DNA from: Pseudomonas sp. R4-35-07
GTDB lineage: Bacteria; Pseudomonadota; Gammaproteobacteria; Pseudomonadales; Pseudomonadaceae
DNA: 64,000 nt
Direction of reading: 5' to 3'
Assembly (NCBI RefSeq): GCF_003852235.1
Contig: NZ_CP027732.1
Coordinates: 1,612,001-1,676,000 of the forward strand
In this document: piece after piece, positions 53,634 to 63,042 of the stretch
How positions within the stretch are numbered: position 1 is the stretch's first letter
Layout: each line of letters begins with the position of its first letter
The notes under the pieces: generated by a model
Seen by the model: only the letters and a program-made list of their open reading frames with translations
The model's database searches: none
Told to the model about the DNA's origin: nothing
Program-made: the position numbers and the translations under genes

Positions 53634-53720
53634 CGCTATCGGGGGCAAGCCCCCTCCCACATTTTGCCCTCATTCTTCCTGCAAATGAGGACCACTGTGG
53701 AAGGGGGCTTGCCCCCGATA
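53634..53720. repeat. Outward-facing pair of family A REP units
   Basis: Right-arm unit CTATCGGGGGCAAGCCCCC at 53634-53665 and left-arm unit GTGGAAGGGGGCTTGCCCCC at 53694-53720, between convergent lolE and the sensor kinase. Same inverted order as at 47155-47231. Confidence 0.88.
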
Positions 53721-53738
53721 GGGCCTGCCCAGCCTGCA

Positions 53739-55085
53739 TCAATCCCCCTGGGGCAACTCGATCACAAACCGTGTCCACCCAACCCCGGACTCACAAAAAA
53801 TTCGCCCCCCATGCGCCCGCACTATCGACTGGGTAATCGCCAACCCCAGCCCCGCGTGTTCGCTGCTTCCTTCATGGCGCGCCGGGTCGGCCCGGTAGAA
53901 CCGATCGAACAACCGCGGTAACAACTGCGCTGGAATGCCTTCCCCGGTGTTCTCAATCGTGAGTGTCACGCCGTCCACCATGCGTACCCGCACTTCGCCA
54001 CCCGCTGGCGTAAATCGCAGCGCGTTATCGAGCAGGTTCGACAGCGCCCGACGCAACATACCGCGATCACCCATCGTATGGGCTGTACCTTCTCGCACCA
54101 GGCTGACGTGGGCGTCTTCAGCCAGCAACGCAAAAAACTCCAACAACGCCTCCACTTCATCGGCCAGCGCCAAAGGCTCGCGCTTGGGCACCAGCAAACC
54201 GTGATCGGCCTTGGCCAGGTACAGCATGTCGTTCACCAACTGCGCCATCCACTGCAGTTCCTCCAGGTTGCTGTGCAGCGCCTCGCGGTAGTCCTCCAAG
54301 GGGCGCGGCTGGGTCAGGATGACCTGGGTCTGGGTCAGCAGGTTCGACAGCGGTGTGCGCAACTCGTGGGCGATATCGGCGGAGAAGGCCGAGAGGCGCT
54401 GGAACGCGTCGTCCAGCCGGCTCAGCATGGCATTGAAGATTTGGGCCAGCTCCGCCAGTTCTGCTGGCATTTGCTGTTGCGGCAAGCGTTGCGTCAGGGA
54501 ATGCGCGGACACGCCGGCGGCGACTTCACCCATGCGCCGCAATGGCCGCAACCCGCTGCGCGCCGCCCAGGCGCCGAGCAGTGCGGTGGCCAGGGCCGAC
54601 AGGCCGACGGTCAGCCAGATCAGGCGTTGCATGCGTTGCAGGAAATGCTGGTGGTGGGTGATGTCGAGTATCAGGGTCAATTGCGCCGAGCCGGGTTGGT
54701 CAGGGTTCAACGGCGCGTTATACACCCGGTAGGCGGTGCCAGCGTTTTGCAGGCTATGCAGGCCGGGGGCCTCGGGCAACGCCACGCCCGGCGCATCGTC
54801 AAGCCAGCGCTGGCCGGCCGCCGTGATGCGCAAGGCGAGGTCGGGTTGATGGCTGAGGTCGGCGCGCAGTTGGGGTTCGCGCTGGGCGAAGGCGTGCGGC
54901 GAGTCGACCCCCTGCAGCGTACTGCGCAGCGCCACGAGTTTGCTGTCCAATTGCTGCTGGTCCAGCTCGATGAAATGCGCCTCGCTGGCATGGTTGAACA
55001 GCACGCCGGCCAGCAGCGAGACCACCGCGGTGCAGGCGGCAAACAGCAGCGCCAGGCGGCTGGCGAGGGACAAACGCTTGATCAA
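53739..55085 (-). CDS. copS: Heavy-metal-type sensor histidine kinase
   Basis: 448-aa membrane kinase. Two membrane helices (about 10-30 and 155-175) frame a periplasmic sensor domain; HAMP follows, then the H-box [17 protein letters not shown] (phospho-His near 239), N-box [14 protein letters not shown] and G-box [16 protein letters not shown]. Its ATG overlaps the regulator's stop by four bases. Proximity to a cupredoxin and a cop box points to copper, so CopS is used as the name; CusS-like or zinc sensing is possible. Confidence 0.85.
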   Translation of the reverse strand: MIKRLSLASRLALLFAACTAVVSLLAGVLFNHASEAHFIELDQQQLDSKLVALRSTLQGVDSPHAFAQREPQLRADLSHQPDLALRITAAGQRWLDDAPGVALPEAPGLHSLQNAGTAYRVYNAPLNPDQPGSAQLTLILDITHHQHFLQRMQRLIWLTVGLSALATALLGAWAARSGLRPLRRMGEVAAGVSAHSLTQRLPQQQMPAELAELAQIFNAMLSRLDDAFQRLSAFSADIAHELRTPLSNLLTQTQVILTQPRPLEDYREALHSNLEELQWMAQLVNDMLYLAKADHGLLVPKREPLALADEVEALLEFFALLAEDAHVSLVREGTAHTMGDRGMLRRALSNLLDNALRFTPAGGEVRVRMVDGVTLTIENTGEGIPAQLLPRLFDRFYRADPARHEGSSEHAGLGLAITQSIVRAHGGRIFCESGVGWTRFVIELPQGD

Positions 55086-55762
55086 GTGAAGCGCTCCTCG
55101 AGTACATAGCCCATGCCGCGCACGGTGTGAATCAGCTTGTTGGGAAAGGCGTCATCGACCTTCAGGCGCAGGCGGCGGATCGCCACTTCGATGATGTTAG
55201 TGTCGCTGTCGAAATTCATGTCCCACACCTGCGAGGCGATCAGCGACTTGGGCAGCACTTCGCCCTGGCGGCGCAGCAGCAGCTCGAGCAGGGCGAACTC
55301 CTTGGCGGTGAGGTCGATACGCTGGCCGCTGCGCTCGACGCGGCGACGGATCAGGTCCAGGCGCAGGTCAGCCAGTTGCAGGCTGCTTTCCTGCGGTGCA
55401 CTGCTGCCGCGCCGTAACAGGCTGCGTACGCGGGCGAGCAGTTCAGAAAAGGCGAAGGGCTTGACCAGGTAATCGTCGGCGCCCAGCTCCAGGCCGTGCA
55501 CGCGATCCGCCACCGCGTCGCGCGCGGTCAGGAACAACACCGGAATGTCCAGGCCGGCACTGCGCACCGCTTGCAGGATTTGCCAGCCGTCGCGACCGGG
55601 TAGCATCACATCGAGGATCAATAAGTCATAGTCGCCGGTCAGCGCCAGGTGCTGCCCGCTGATACCGTCGGCCACCAGTTCGGTGGTGAACCCGGCTTCG
55701 GCCAGGCCCTGGCGCAGGTAATGGCCGGTTTTCGGTTGGTCTTCGACAATCAGCAGTTTCAT
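55082..55762 (-). CDS. copR: Copper-type response regulator
   Basis: 226-aa OmpR-family regulator: receiver with phospho-acceptor D51 ([13 protein letters not shown]) and a C-terminal winged helix with [20 protein letters not shown] and [10 protein letters not shown], both typical of CopR/CusR/PcoR. First gene of the minus-strand pair. A cop box lies 65 bases upstream, in the gap to the divergent cupredoxin gene. Confidence 0.88.
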   Translation of the reverse strand: MKLLIVEDQPKTGHYLRQGLAEAGFTTELVADGISGQHLALTGDYDLLILDVMLPGRDGWQILQAVRSAGLDIPVLFLTARDAVADRVHGLELGADDYLVKPFAFSELLARVRSLLRRGSSAPQESSLQLADLRLDLIRRRVERSGQRIDLTAKEFALLELLLRRQGEVLPKSLIASQVWDMNFDSDTNIIEVAIRRLRLKVDDAFPNKLIHTVRGMGYVLEERFT

Positions 55763-55827
55763 GGGCGACTCTTGGCAGCGGTGGGCGCCGGGCTTTATAC
55801 CGTGGGCTTAACGGTAAGGGGGCAACC

Positions 55828-55842
55828 TGACAAAGTTGTAAT
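55828..55842. promoter_or_regulatory. cop box (CopR-type operator)
   Basis: TGACAAAGTTGTAAT, an exact fit to the P. syringae cop box TGACA-N4-TGTNAT. It sits between divergent copR and the cupredoxin gene. Confidence 0.8.
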
Positions 55843-55917
55843 CTAGCAGTCAGTTGGCTGGCAGCGAGGCCATCTTAAAGTGCTGGCCAAGCGAGTCACC
55901 CATTTGGAGAGTCAAAG

Positions 55918-56430
55918 ATGGCGTTGCGTACACCTGTGTTCCTGGCGGGCTGCCTGTTGGCGCTGAGTTTCGATGCCCTGGCCGATGGGGCCCACACCTA
56001 TGCTTTCGGCCAACCAGCCACTGCGGACAAGGCCACACGCACGGTTGAAGTGACCCTGCAGGACATTTCTTTCTCGCCCAAGTCCCTCGACATCAAGGCC
56101 GGTGAGACGGTGCGCTTTGTGCTGGTCAATAAAGGCCGGTTGCTGCATGAGTTCAACCTCGGCGACGCGGCCATGCACGCCGAACACCAGAAGGAAATGT
56201 TACAGATGCAGGCCAGCGGCATGCTGACGGCCACCGGTATGGGAGAAATGGACCACAGTAAAATGAACCATGGCGCGATGAAGCACGATGATCCGAACAG
56301 TGTGCTGGTCGAGCCCGGAAAAACCGCCGAGCTGACTTGGACATTCTCCAAAACCACTGACCTTGAGTTCGCCTGCAATCTTCCCGGGCATTACCAGGCG
56401 GGCATGGTCGGCAAACTGACCGTTGAGTAA
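55918..56430 (+). CDS. Periplasmic cupredoxin with Met/His-rich insert
   Basis: 170-aa exported copper protein. Signal peptide MALRTPVFLAGCLLALSFDA, cleavage near ALA|DGA (residue 22). The cupredoxin fold carries the first ligand histidine in LLHEFNLG and the C-x4-H-x4-M set in FACNLPGHYQAGMVG. Between them is a Met/His-rich insert of about 35 residues (with MHAEHQKEM, MGEMDHSKMNHGAMKHDD). Probably a copper binding or delivery protein. GGAGAGTC precedes the ATG; the cop box is 76 bases upstream. Confidence 0.87.
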   Translation: MALRTPVFLAGCLLALSFDALADGAHTYAFGQPATADKATRTVEVTLQDISFSPKSLDIKAGETVRFVLVNKGRLLHEFNLGDAAMHAEHQKEMLQMQASGMLTATGMGEMDHSKMNHGAMKHDDPNSVLVEPGKTAELTWTFSKTTDLEFACNLPGHYQAGMVGKLTVE

Positions 56431-56497
56431 GGCGTTCCTTAAGGGCGCGGGCAAAGGCTGGTAGACTTGTGCGGTTTATTTAGCCAGGTTTTCCGCC

Positions 56498-57328
56498 ATG
56501 CATCCCGCAGCCGAACATTCGCCGCTGGGCAAGTCCAGTGAATACATCTCCACTTACACCCCTTCGTTGCTGTTCCCGATCCCTCGCGCCGCCAAGTGGG
56601 CCGAGCTGGGCCTGAGCGCCGAGACCCTGCCTTACAAGGGTGTGGATTTCTGGAACTGCTTCGAACTGTCCTGGTTGCTGCCGTCCGGTAAACCGGTGGT
56701 GGCCATCGGTGAGTTCAGCATCCCGGCCGACTCGCCGAACATCATCGAGTCCAAGTCCTTCAAGCTGTACCTCAACTCGTTGAACCAGACCGCGTTTGCC
56801 GATACGCCGAGCCTGGAAGCCACCTTGCGCGCCGACCTCAGTGCCGCCGCCGGCAAACCGGTGAGCGTGCGCATCCGCAGCCTGGCCGAGATCGAGGCTG
56901 AGGGTGTGATGGCGTTGCCGGGTGTGTGCATCGATGATCTGGATATCAACGTCAGCAGCTACGAGCACCCGCGTCCGGAATTGTTGCGCTGTGACGATTC
57001 GCGGGTAGTGGAAGAGAGCGTGCACAGCCACCTGCTCAAATCCAACTGTCCAGTCACCAGCCAGCCCGATTGGGGCAGCGTAGTGGTGGAGTACCGTGGC
57101 GCGGCGCTGGATCACGCCAGCCTGCTGGAATACCTGGTGAGCTTTCGCCAGCACTCGGACTTCCATGAGCAGTGCGTGGAACGCATCTTCCTGGACCTGC
57201 AGCGCTTGCTCAAGCCTGAGAAGTTGACTGTGTATGCGCGGTATGTGCGGCGGGGTGGGTTGGATATCAACCCGTATCGCAGCACCGAGGATGTGGCGTT
57301 TCAGAACGTACGCCTGGCGCGTCAGTAG
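56498..57328 (+). CDS. queF: NADPH-dependent 7-cyano-7-deazaguanine reductase QueF
   Basis: 276-aa long-form QueF of queuosine synthesis, reducing preQ0 to preQ1. The NADPH/substrate motif is [15 protein letters not shown]; the catalytic cysteine lies in [17 protein letters not shown] with the nearby aspartate. Length fits the two-domain (unimodular-pair) form. Starts [16 protein letters not shown]. Followed by a REPIN. Confidence 0.95.
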   Translation: MHPAAEHSPLGKSSEYISTYTPSLLFPIPRAAKWAELGLSAETLPYKGVDFWNCFELSWLLPSGKPVVAIGEFSIPADSPNIIESKSFKLYLNSLNQTAFADTPSLEATLRADLSAAAGKPVSVRIRSLAEIEAEGVMALPGVCIDDLDINVSSYEHPRPELLRCDDSRVVEESVHSHLLKSNCPVTSQPDWGSVVVEYRGAALDHASLLEYLVSFRQHSDFHEQCVERIFLDLQRLLKPEKLTVYARYVRRGGLDINPYRSTEDVAFQNVRLARQ

Positions 57329-57342
57329 CCTTCACGCAAAAC

Positions 57343-57437
57343 AAATGTGGGAGGGGGCTTGCCCCCGATTGCAGGGTTTCAGACACATATGCTGTGGCTG
57401 ACACGCCGCTATCGGGGGCAAGCCCCCTCCCACATTT
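57343..57437. repeat. REPIN, family A
   Basis: Complete inverted pair between convergent queF and the DUF4404 gene. Confidence 0.94.
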
Positions 57438-57464
57438 TGGATCTGCGCTTGGCTCGCGGGCAGG

Positions 57465-57731
57465 TTAGATCCCGATATTGCCCAGGGTGATCATGATATT
57501 GCGCAAGGTCCCGGAAATGACCGGGTGCTCAGCGTCGAACTCTATGGCCGCTTGATTCACATCGTCGGAAATGCTCGGCGTTTGGGTGGCCGGTTCCAAT
57601 TCAAGTTGCACTTCGAACTTGGCAATCAATTCCTCCAACGCTTCACGTTTTTCAGGTGACAGCGGTGGCTCCTGTTCCAACTGCCCGCGCAGGATCTCGA
57701 TCTGCTCTTCCAGCTTTTTGCGATCAGGCAT
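57465..57731 (-). CDS. DUF4404-family protein
   Basis: 88-aa protein. The N-terminal half is a charged, probably coiled-coil helix (KKLEEQIEILRGQLEQEPPL...EALEELIAKFEVQLELE), the rest ends in a hydrophobic GTLRNIMITLGNIGI. AAGGAAAG precedes the ATG. Small stress-type protein by family; function unknown. Confidence 0.85.
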   Translation of the reverse strand: MPDRKKLEEQIEILRGQLEQEPPLSPEKREALEELIAKFEVQLELEPATQTPSISDDVNQAAIEFDAEHPVISGTLRNIMITLGNIGI

Positions 57732-57842
57732 GACGTTCTTTCCTTTTATCGATAGTCACTGGCATAGACCGCGGCACGCCGGGAAAGGTCTACGAACTGC
57801 TCTGTAGATTAATCCACTGCGGCCAACCGTGCATGATCCTTG

Positions 57843-58451
57843 TCAGGGCTTCTCGCCTTTGAGCCGGCGCAGGCGGATGTCGGCCAGGCAGGTGCCGAGT
57901 TCACCGAGGTGATCGATCACTGAGTGCACGCCTAATCCATAGAGCGCCACGGTGGCCTTGCCGCGCTTGTGCTCGCGTTCCTTGTCGCTCAGCTCCTGCC
58001 ACTGCTGCGGCGCGACGCCGCACAGGGAGCCGCAGGAGGCCAGGCCGATGGTCCACAAGCCGGCATTCAGGCCCGATTGCAGCAGGCGGGGCTCGCCGCT
58101 GACCAGCACGCAACCGTCCAGGCGTGTGATATTCAGCTCCATCAAGGCCTGCCAGCAGGCATGGGGCGCCGGCCAGCGGATGGCGGAGGGCGAGGCGGCC
58201 TTGAGCCAGGCGGGCAGGGTGGCGGCCAGTGGCGTGGTGATCGAGGGCGGCAATTCATCCAGCCAGGCGCAGGGCACGCCCTGTTCCTTCAGGCTGCGCA
58301 GAATTTTCAGAGCCCCAGGTGTGGTCTGGGAATCGAGGGAAGGGGAGTCGCTGCGCGCCTGGGAACCGAAATCCACCAGGCAGCCACTCAAACCAAACAA
58401 CACGGCAGTCAACGCGGGGGCAGTGGTGACGGCTATCTCGGCATGCGGCAT
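57843..58451 (-). CDS. HAD-superfamily-like protein with degenerate nucleophile
   Basis: 202-aa cytoplasmic protein resembling phosphonatase-like HAD hydrolases. Motif I, normally with D as nucleophile, reads VLFGLSGCLVDFG: G20 replaces the first aspartate (GGT for GAT), while D27 is kept. Later a VLVSGEPRLLQSGLNAG segment fits the HAD core. Could be a non-catalytic relative or a pseudoenzyme. AGGGAC precedes the ATG at 58451. Transcribed divergently from mlaA. Confidence 0.75.
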   Translation of the reverse strand: MPHAEIAVTTAPALTAVLFGLSGCLVDFGSQARSDSPSLDSQTTPGALKILRSLKEQGVPCAWLDELPPSITTPLAATLPAWLKAASPSAIRWPAPHACWQALMELNITRLDGCVLVSGEPRLLQSGLNAGLWTIGLASCGSLCGVAPQQWQELSDKEREHKRGKATVALYGLGVHSVIDHLGELGTCLADIRLRRLKGEKP

Positions 58452-58647
58452 CTGAACGTCCCTGAAATAGTTACAACGCTATCGGGGTGGCATGACAAGT
58501 GGATGACACAGGTGGGTATTTGTAGGAATTTTGTCCAAATCATGAAAGTCGTTTCCTTGCGACTGCCTAAATCGACACTTCCGTCATATACTGACGGCCT
58601 TATTCAGGGCATAGCGCCCATGACAGACTATTCAAGGAGCAAAAGCT

Positions 58648-59337
58648 ATGCGCTGGAGCCAGTACTTCGCTCAGCTATCGGTGTGTGCCACCGTCCTGTT
58701 GGCACCGTTCGCCGCCCAAGCAGCGACCGAAGACGATCCATGGGAAAGCGTCAACCGCCCGATCTTCACCTTCAACGACACCGTTGACACCTACGCCCTC
58801 AAGCCAATCGCCCAAGGCTATCAGTTCGTCACCCCGCAATTCGTGCAGGACGGCGTTCACAACTTCTTCCGCAACATCGGCGATGTCGGCAACCTGGCCA
58901 ACAACGTCCTGCAGCTCAAACCTCATAATGCTGGCGTCGACACGGCTCGCCTGTTGGTCAACACCACATTCGGCGTACTGGGCTTCATCGATGTCGGCAC
59001 CAAAATGGGGCTGCAGCGCAGCGATGAAGACTTTGGCCAGACTCTCGGCTACTGGGGCGTCGGCAGCGGTCCCTACGTGATGATCCCGTTGCTGGGCCCA
59101 AGCACCTTGCGCGATGCGCCGTCCAAATACGTGGACAGCTACACCCAACCGTACCGCTACATGAACGATATCGGCTGGCGCAACAGCACCTTCGGCCTGA
59201 ACGTGGTCGACACCCGTGCCAGCCTGCTCGACAGCGAGAAGCTGATCAGCGGCGACAAGTACACTTTTATCCGAAACGCCTACCTGCAGAACCGTGAGTT
59301 CAAGGTCAAGGACGGCAAGGTCGTCGACGACTTTTAA
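58648..59337 (+). CDS. mlaA: MlaA/VacJ outer-membrane lipid transport protein
   Basis: 229-aa MlaA-family protein, which removes misplaced phospholipids from the outer leaflet with OmpC/F and MlaFEDB. Motifs: DDPWESVNRPIFTFNDTVD and the FGVLGFIDVGTKMGL/DFGQTLGYWGVG blocks. The signal peptide ends AQA|ATEDDPWE without a lipobox cysteine, unlike the E. coli lipoprotein. AAGGAGC precedes the ATG. Ends at a bidirectional terminator shared with the convergent PilZ gene. Confidence 0.9.
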   Translation: MRWSQYFAQLSVCATVLLAPFAAQAATEDDPWESVNRPIFTFNDTVDTYALKPIAQGYQFVTPQFVQDGVHNFFRNIGDVGNLANNVLQLKPHNAGVDTARLLVNTTFGVLGFIDVGTKMGLQRSDEDFGQTLGYWGVGSGPYVMIPLLGPSTLRDAPSKYVDSYTQPYRYMNDIGWRNSTFGLNVVDTRASLLDSEKLISGDKYTFIRNAYLQNREFKVKDGKVVDDF

Positions 59338-59356
59338 GCTGAGACGTTTTGAAATG

Positions 59357-59388
59357 AAAAAGGCGACCTTTGAACGGTCGCCTTTTTT
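59357..59388. terminator. Bidirectional terminator between mlaA and the PilZ gene
   Basis: AAAAAGGCGACC-N7-GGTCGCCTTTTTT with A and T runs outside the stem. Confidence 0.93.
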
Positions 59389-59399
59389 GTGGGCGCATA

Positions 59400-59705
59400 T
59401 CAGCGCATTTTCAGGATTCTGAGGCCCAGGTGCTGCTCATCGCCGGCAGCCTTGGTCCACACCACCTCGGTATCGGCCTCAAGGCCCTTGAGTGCGGCGT
59501 GCTCTGAATCGATGCGCACGGTGAGCAGGTCGCCCACACTGAACTGGCGAGGTGCCTGCACCTGCATGCCGGAGCTGGACAGGTCCAGGCACACCCCTTC
59601 GATCTCCTGGCCAGCGTGGATCAAGGACACATCGGCATCTACCCGCATGCGGATGAAGTCACGTTTTTCGGCGTAGTCGCGCTCGTGTTCGCTCACAGCG
59701 TCCAT
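59400..59705 (-). CDS. PilZ-domain protein
   Basis: 101-aa single-domain PilZ protein. Both c-di-GMP contacts are present: RxxxR as RDFIR (residues 15-19) and DxSxxG as DLSSSG (near 42-47). It likely binds c-di-GMP and acts through protein contact. Overlaps a shared terminator at its 3' end. Its promoter region faces the RssB-like gene. Confidence 0.9.
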   Translation of the reverse strand: MDAVSEHERDYAEKRDFIRMRVDADVSLIHAGQEIEGVCLDLSSSGMQVQAPRQFSVGDLLTVRIDSEHAALKGLEADTEVVWTKAAGDEQHLGLRILKMR

Positions 59706-59972
59706 CCTTACTTTGCGTTGTGGTGGTGAGCGTTCTTATAACTCCGGGTGATTTGCGGTGTAAAGACGCCCGGCGACCATCGGCATGAGCTTGAAACCCC
59801 TCACGGATGGGAGTACCGTCTGCGCCTTAGAAGGGCACCTCTGCTTTACCGTTGTGCATGGGCGAAATCCCAATGCTTTGTAGGACAGAGAGGCTAGAAA
59901 GCGAATCCAGTACGTGAGCACGGCCATTGCCGCGCCGCCTACGCCAACCTAATTCTGGCGCCGTTTGCCCAC
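59706..59972. other. Gap upstream of the RssB-like gene
   Basis: 267 bases between divergent PilZ and RssB-like genes; no repeat, gene or clear promoter identified. Confidence 0.5.
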
Positions 59973-61154
59973 ATGCAAAAAACCAGTGCCACGCTGCTGA
60001 TAATCGATGACGACGAAGTAGTGCGCGCGAGCCTCGCGGCCTATTTGGAAGACAGTGGCTTCAGCGTCCTGCAGGCCGGCAACGGCCAACAGGGTCTCCA
60101 GGTATTCGAGCGCGACAAGCCCGACCTCGTGATCTGCGACTTGCGCATGCCCCAAATGGGCGGCCTCGAGCTGATTCGCCAGGTGACCGAGCGTGCTCCG
60201 CAGACGCCGGTGATTGTCGTGTCCGGTGCCGGGGTCATGAATGACGCCGTTGAAGCCCTGCGCCTGGGCGCCGCCGATTACCTGATCAAGCCCCTGGAAG
60301 ACCTGGCCGTGCTGGAGCACTCGGTGCGCCGCGCCCTGGACCGTGCCCGGCTGTTGCTGGAAAACCAGCGCTACCGCGAAAAACTCGAGACCGCCAACCG
60401 CGAGCTCGAAGCCAGCCTGAACCTGCTCCAGGAAGACCAGAACGCCGGTCGCCAGGTGCAGATGAACATGCTGCCGGTCAGTCCGTGGACCATCGACGAA
60501 TTCAAGTTTGCCCACCAGATCATCCCGTCGTTGTACCTGTCGGGTGATTTCGTCGACTATTTCCGAGTGGATGAGCGGCGTGTGGCGTTCTACCTGGCCG
60601 ACGTGTCCGGCCACGGTGCGTCCTCAGCGTTCGTCACCGTGTTGTTGAAGTTCATGACGACGCGGTTGCTGTTCGAATCCAAACGCAACGGCACCTTGCC
60701 CGAGTTCACCCCCTCCGAGGTGCTGGGCCACATCAACCGGGGCCTGATCAGCTGTAAGCTGGGCAAGCACGTGACGATGGTCGGCGGCGTGATCGATGAA
60801 GAAACCGGTCTTTTGACCTACAGCATTGGCGGTCACCTGCCGATGCCGGTTCTATACACTCCTGACAGTGTGCGTTACCTGGAAGGGCGTGGCCTGCCGG
60901 TGGGCTTGTTCAATGAAGCCACCTACGAAGACCACATCCTGGAACTGCCGCCGACTTTCAGCCTGACGCTGATGTCCGACGGTATCCTGGACCTTCTTCC
61001 AGAGCCTACACTCAAAGAGAAAGAAGCTGCCTTGCCCCAAAAGGTCAAGTCGGCGGGCGGCAGCCTGGATGGTCTGCGGCAGGTTTTTGGATTGGCCACG
61101 CTAGGGGAGATGCCGGATGATATCGCCCTATTGGTGTTGAGCAGGAATCTTTGA
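59973..61154 (+). CDS. rssB: RssB-like receiver/PP2C phosphatase
   Basis: 393-aa protein: receiver domain with phospho-acceptor D56 (LVICDLRMPQMGG), short linker, and a SpoIIE/PP2C phosphatase domain whose metal-binding aspartates are present (GDFVDYF, FYLADVSGHG, TLMSDGILDLL). The name follows the P. aeruginosa/P. putida locus; unlike E. coli RssB, the phosphatase looks active. The ATG at 59973 has no clear Shine-Dalgarno. Its TGA overlaps the STAS start by one base, so the two are coupled. Confidence 0.83.
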   Translation: MQKTSATLLIIDDDEVVRASLAAYLEDSGFSVLQAGNGQQGLQVFERDKPDLVICDLRMPQMGGLELIRQVTERAPQTPVIVVSGAGVMNDAVEALRLGAADYLIKPLEDLAVLEHSVRRALDRARLLLENQRYREKLETANRELEASLNLLQEDQNAGRQVQMNMLPVSPWTIDEFKFAHQIIPSLYLSGDFVDYFRVDERRVAFYLADVSGHGASSAFVTVLLKFMTTRLLFESKRNGTLPEFTPSEVLGHINRGLISCKLGKHVTMVGGVIDEETGLLTYSIGGHLPMPVLYTPDSVRYLEGRGLPVGLFNEATYEDHILELPPTFSLTLMSDGILDLLPEPTLKEKEAALPQKVKSAGGSLDGLRQVFGLATLGEMPDDIALLVLSRNL

Positions 61155-61636
61155 TGAGTACCGGAAGAATCCAATTCGCCGAGCAAGACGGGACCTTCGT
61201 CCTGAAATTTGTCGGTGAAGTGCGCCTGACTCTGTGTTCGGCGCTGGATGCGACGATTGAGCGGATCTTCACAGCGCTGAACTTCTCGGCGATCGTGATC
61301 GATCTGACCGAAACCCGCAGCATCGATAGCACCACCCTGGGCCTGCTGGCCAAGTTGTCCATTCTGTCTCGGCAGAAGGTTGGCCTGTTGCCGACCGTCG
61401 TCACCACCCACGAAGACATCACCCGGCTCCTGCAGTCCATGGGCTTCGACCAGGTGTTCAACATCGTTGACCGCCCGATCCCCTGCCCGGAATGCCTGAC
61501 CGACCTGCCTTCACAGGATCAGTCCGAGGAAGTCGTACGGGTGAAGGTGCTGGAAGCGCACAAGATCCTGATGGGCTTGAACGAGTCCAACCGCGAAGCC
61601 TTCCACGACCTTGTGAACGCCCTGGAACGCCACTGA
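61154..61636 (+). CDS. rssC: STAS-domain anti-sigma factor antagonist
   Basis: 160-aa protein: STAS domain (about residues 5-105) with the phosphorylatable serine in TRSIDSTTLGLLAKL, plus a 50-residue C-terminal tail of unknown role. Start ATG 61154 overlaps the upstream TGA by one base. In a partner-switch its phosphate would be removed by the upstream PP2C; the kinase partner is not in the window. Confidence 0.87.
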   Translation: MSTGRIQFAEQDGTFVLKFVGEVRLTLCSALDATIERIFTALNFSAIVIDLTETRSIDSTTLGLLAKLSILSRQKVGLLPTVVTTHEDITRLLQSMGFDQVFNIVDRPIPCPECLTDLPSQDQSEEVVRVKVLEAHKILMGLNESNREAFHDLVNALERH

Positions 61637-61654
61637 TCGCTAATTGAAATGTGA

Positions 61655-61755
61655 TCAAACTGTGGGAGGGGGCTTGCCCCCGATAGCGGTGTGTCAGTTA
61701 TGAACAAGCTGACTGACACTCTGCCATCGGGAGCAAGCCCCCTCCCACAGTTTGA
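61655..61755. repeat. REPIN, family A
   Basis: Complete pair whose palindrome extends beyond the units to TCAAACTGTGGG and its complement. Between convergent rssC and tal. Confidence 0.94.
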
Positions 61756-61784
61756 CCTGCGACAGGCTTGAAACCTGCGCCCAC

Positions 61785-61822
61785 AAAAAAGGGCGGCACC
61801 CGCCAAGGTGCCGCCCTTTTTG
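61785..61822. terminator. Bidirectional terminator between rssC and tal
   Basis: AAAAAAGGGCGGCACC-cgccaa-GGTGCCGCCCTTTTT. Confidence 0.95.
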
Positions 61823-61834
61823 CCGCCTACGCTT

Positions 61835-62761
61835 TTACAGCTTGGCCGACAACAATGCCTCCAGCTTCTCCTGATCCCGAGCAAACTGACGAATTCCCTC
61901 CGCCAGCTTCTCAGTCGCCATCGCATCTTCGTTGGATTCCCAACGGAACTGCGCTTCAGTCATATGCACCCGCGCTTCACCGGCATGGCCTGGCGCCAAC
62001 TTGCGCTCCAGCTTGCCTTCATCGGCCGCCAGCTTCTCCAGCAAATCCGGGCTGATGGTCAGGCGGTCACACCCGGCCAACTCTTCGATCTGGCTCAGGT
62101 TACGGAAGCTTGCACCCATCACCACGGTCTTGTAGCCATTGGCCTTGTAGTAGTTATAGATGCGCGTCACCGACTGTACGCCCGGGTCATCGGAACCGGT
62201 GTAATCGTTGCCATTGGCCTTCTTGTACCAATCGTAGATACGGCCCACGAACGGCGAAATCAGGAACACACCCGCTTCAGCGCACGCCACGGCCTGGGCG
62301 AACGAGAACAGCAGCGTCAGGTTGGTCTGGATGCCTTCTTTTTCCAGCTTTTCCGCTGCGCGGATACCTTCCCAGGTGGATGCGATCTTGATCAGCACAC
62401 GGTCACGGCTAACACCGGCTTTGTCGTACAGATCGATCAGACGGTGCGCACGCTTGAGGATCGCGTCTTCGTCAAACGACAAACGGGCGTCCACCTCAGT
62501 GGAAATACGGCCCGGTACGACTTTAAGAATCTCCTGGCCAACCGCGACTGCGAAACGGTCACTGGCCAGGCCCACGTCGCCGTTGCAGTCCTGCACACAT
62601 TCATCCAGCAGCTTGGCATAGCCAGAGATCGACGAAGCCTTGAGCAGCAGGGAAGGGTTAGTGGTCGCGTCTTGTGGCTTGAGCTTGGCGAGGGTAGAAA
62701 AATCGCCGGTATCGGCTACGACGGTGGTGAATTGCTTGAGTTGTTCCAGCTTGGAAGTCAT
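61835..62761 (-). CDS. tal: transaldolase
   Basis: 308-aa TalB-type transaldolase of the pentose phosphate pathway. The Schiff-base lysine is in [22 protein letters not shown]-terminal [20 protein letters not shown] and C-terminal [20 protein letters not shown] fit TalB. The open frame starts at 62818, but ATG 62761 is the family start. Ends next to a strong terminator. Confidence 0.95.
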   Translation of the reverse strand: MTSKLEQLKQFTTVVADTGDFSTLAKLKPQDATTNPSLLLKASSISGYAKLLDECVQDCNGDVGLASDRFAVAVGQEILKVVPGRISTEVDARLSFDEDAILKRAHRLIDLYDKAGVSRDRVLIKIASTWEGIRAAEKLEKEGIQTNLTLLFSFAQAVACAEAGVFLISPFVGRIYDWYKKANGNDYTGSDDPGVQSVTRIYNYYKANGYKTVVMGASFRNLSQIEELAGCDRLTISPDLLEKLAADEGKLERKLAPGHAGEARVHMTEAQFRWESNEDAMATEKLAEGIRQFARDQEKLEALLSAKL

Positions 62762-62964
62762 GGGCGTGCTCTGTCCTGTGGGTCTGATGACATTACCCGA
62801 GCGCTGGCAGGCGCTCAAGGGCGCAAATGCGTTAGGTCGTTTGCGAGGGCAACAACCTGAAAACAGCCGTATGAATGGCGGTCGTACTGCTCAATAGGAG
62901 GGCAAAACCGCCGCCAGGTTCAACCCAACTGCCCGATAGCGCCTTCATAGCCGCACACCGCACC

Positions 62965-63036
62965 AAATGTGGGAGGGGGCTTGCCCCCGATAGCAATGTA
63001 TCAGCCAATCCAAAACTAACTGACCCGCTGCAAGCC
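62965..63036. repeat. Truncated family A REPIN
   Basis: Full left unit (AAATGTGGGAGGGGGCTTGC) and loop, but the right arm is reduced to CTGACCCGCTGCAAGCC. Ends just before the dusA stop. Confidence 0.85.
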
Positions 63037-63042
63037 AACCAG

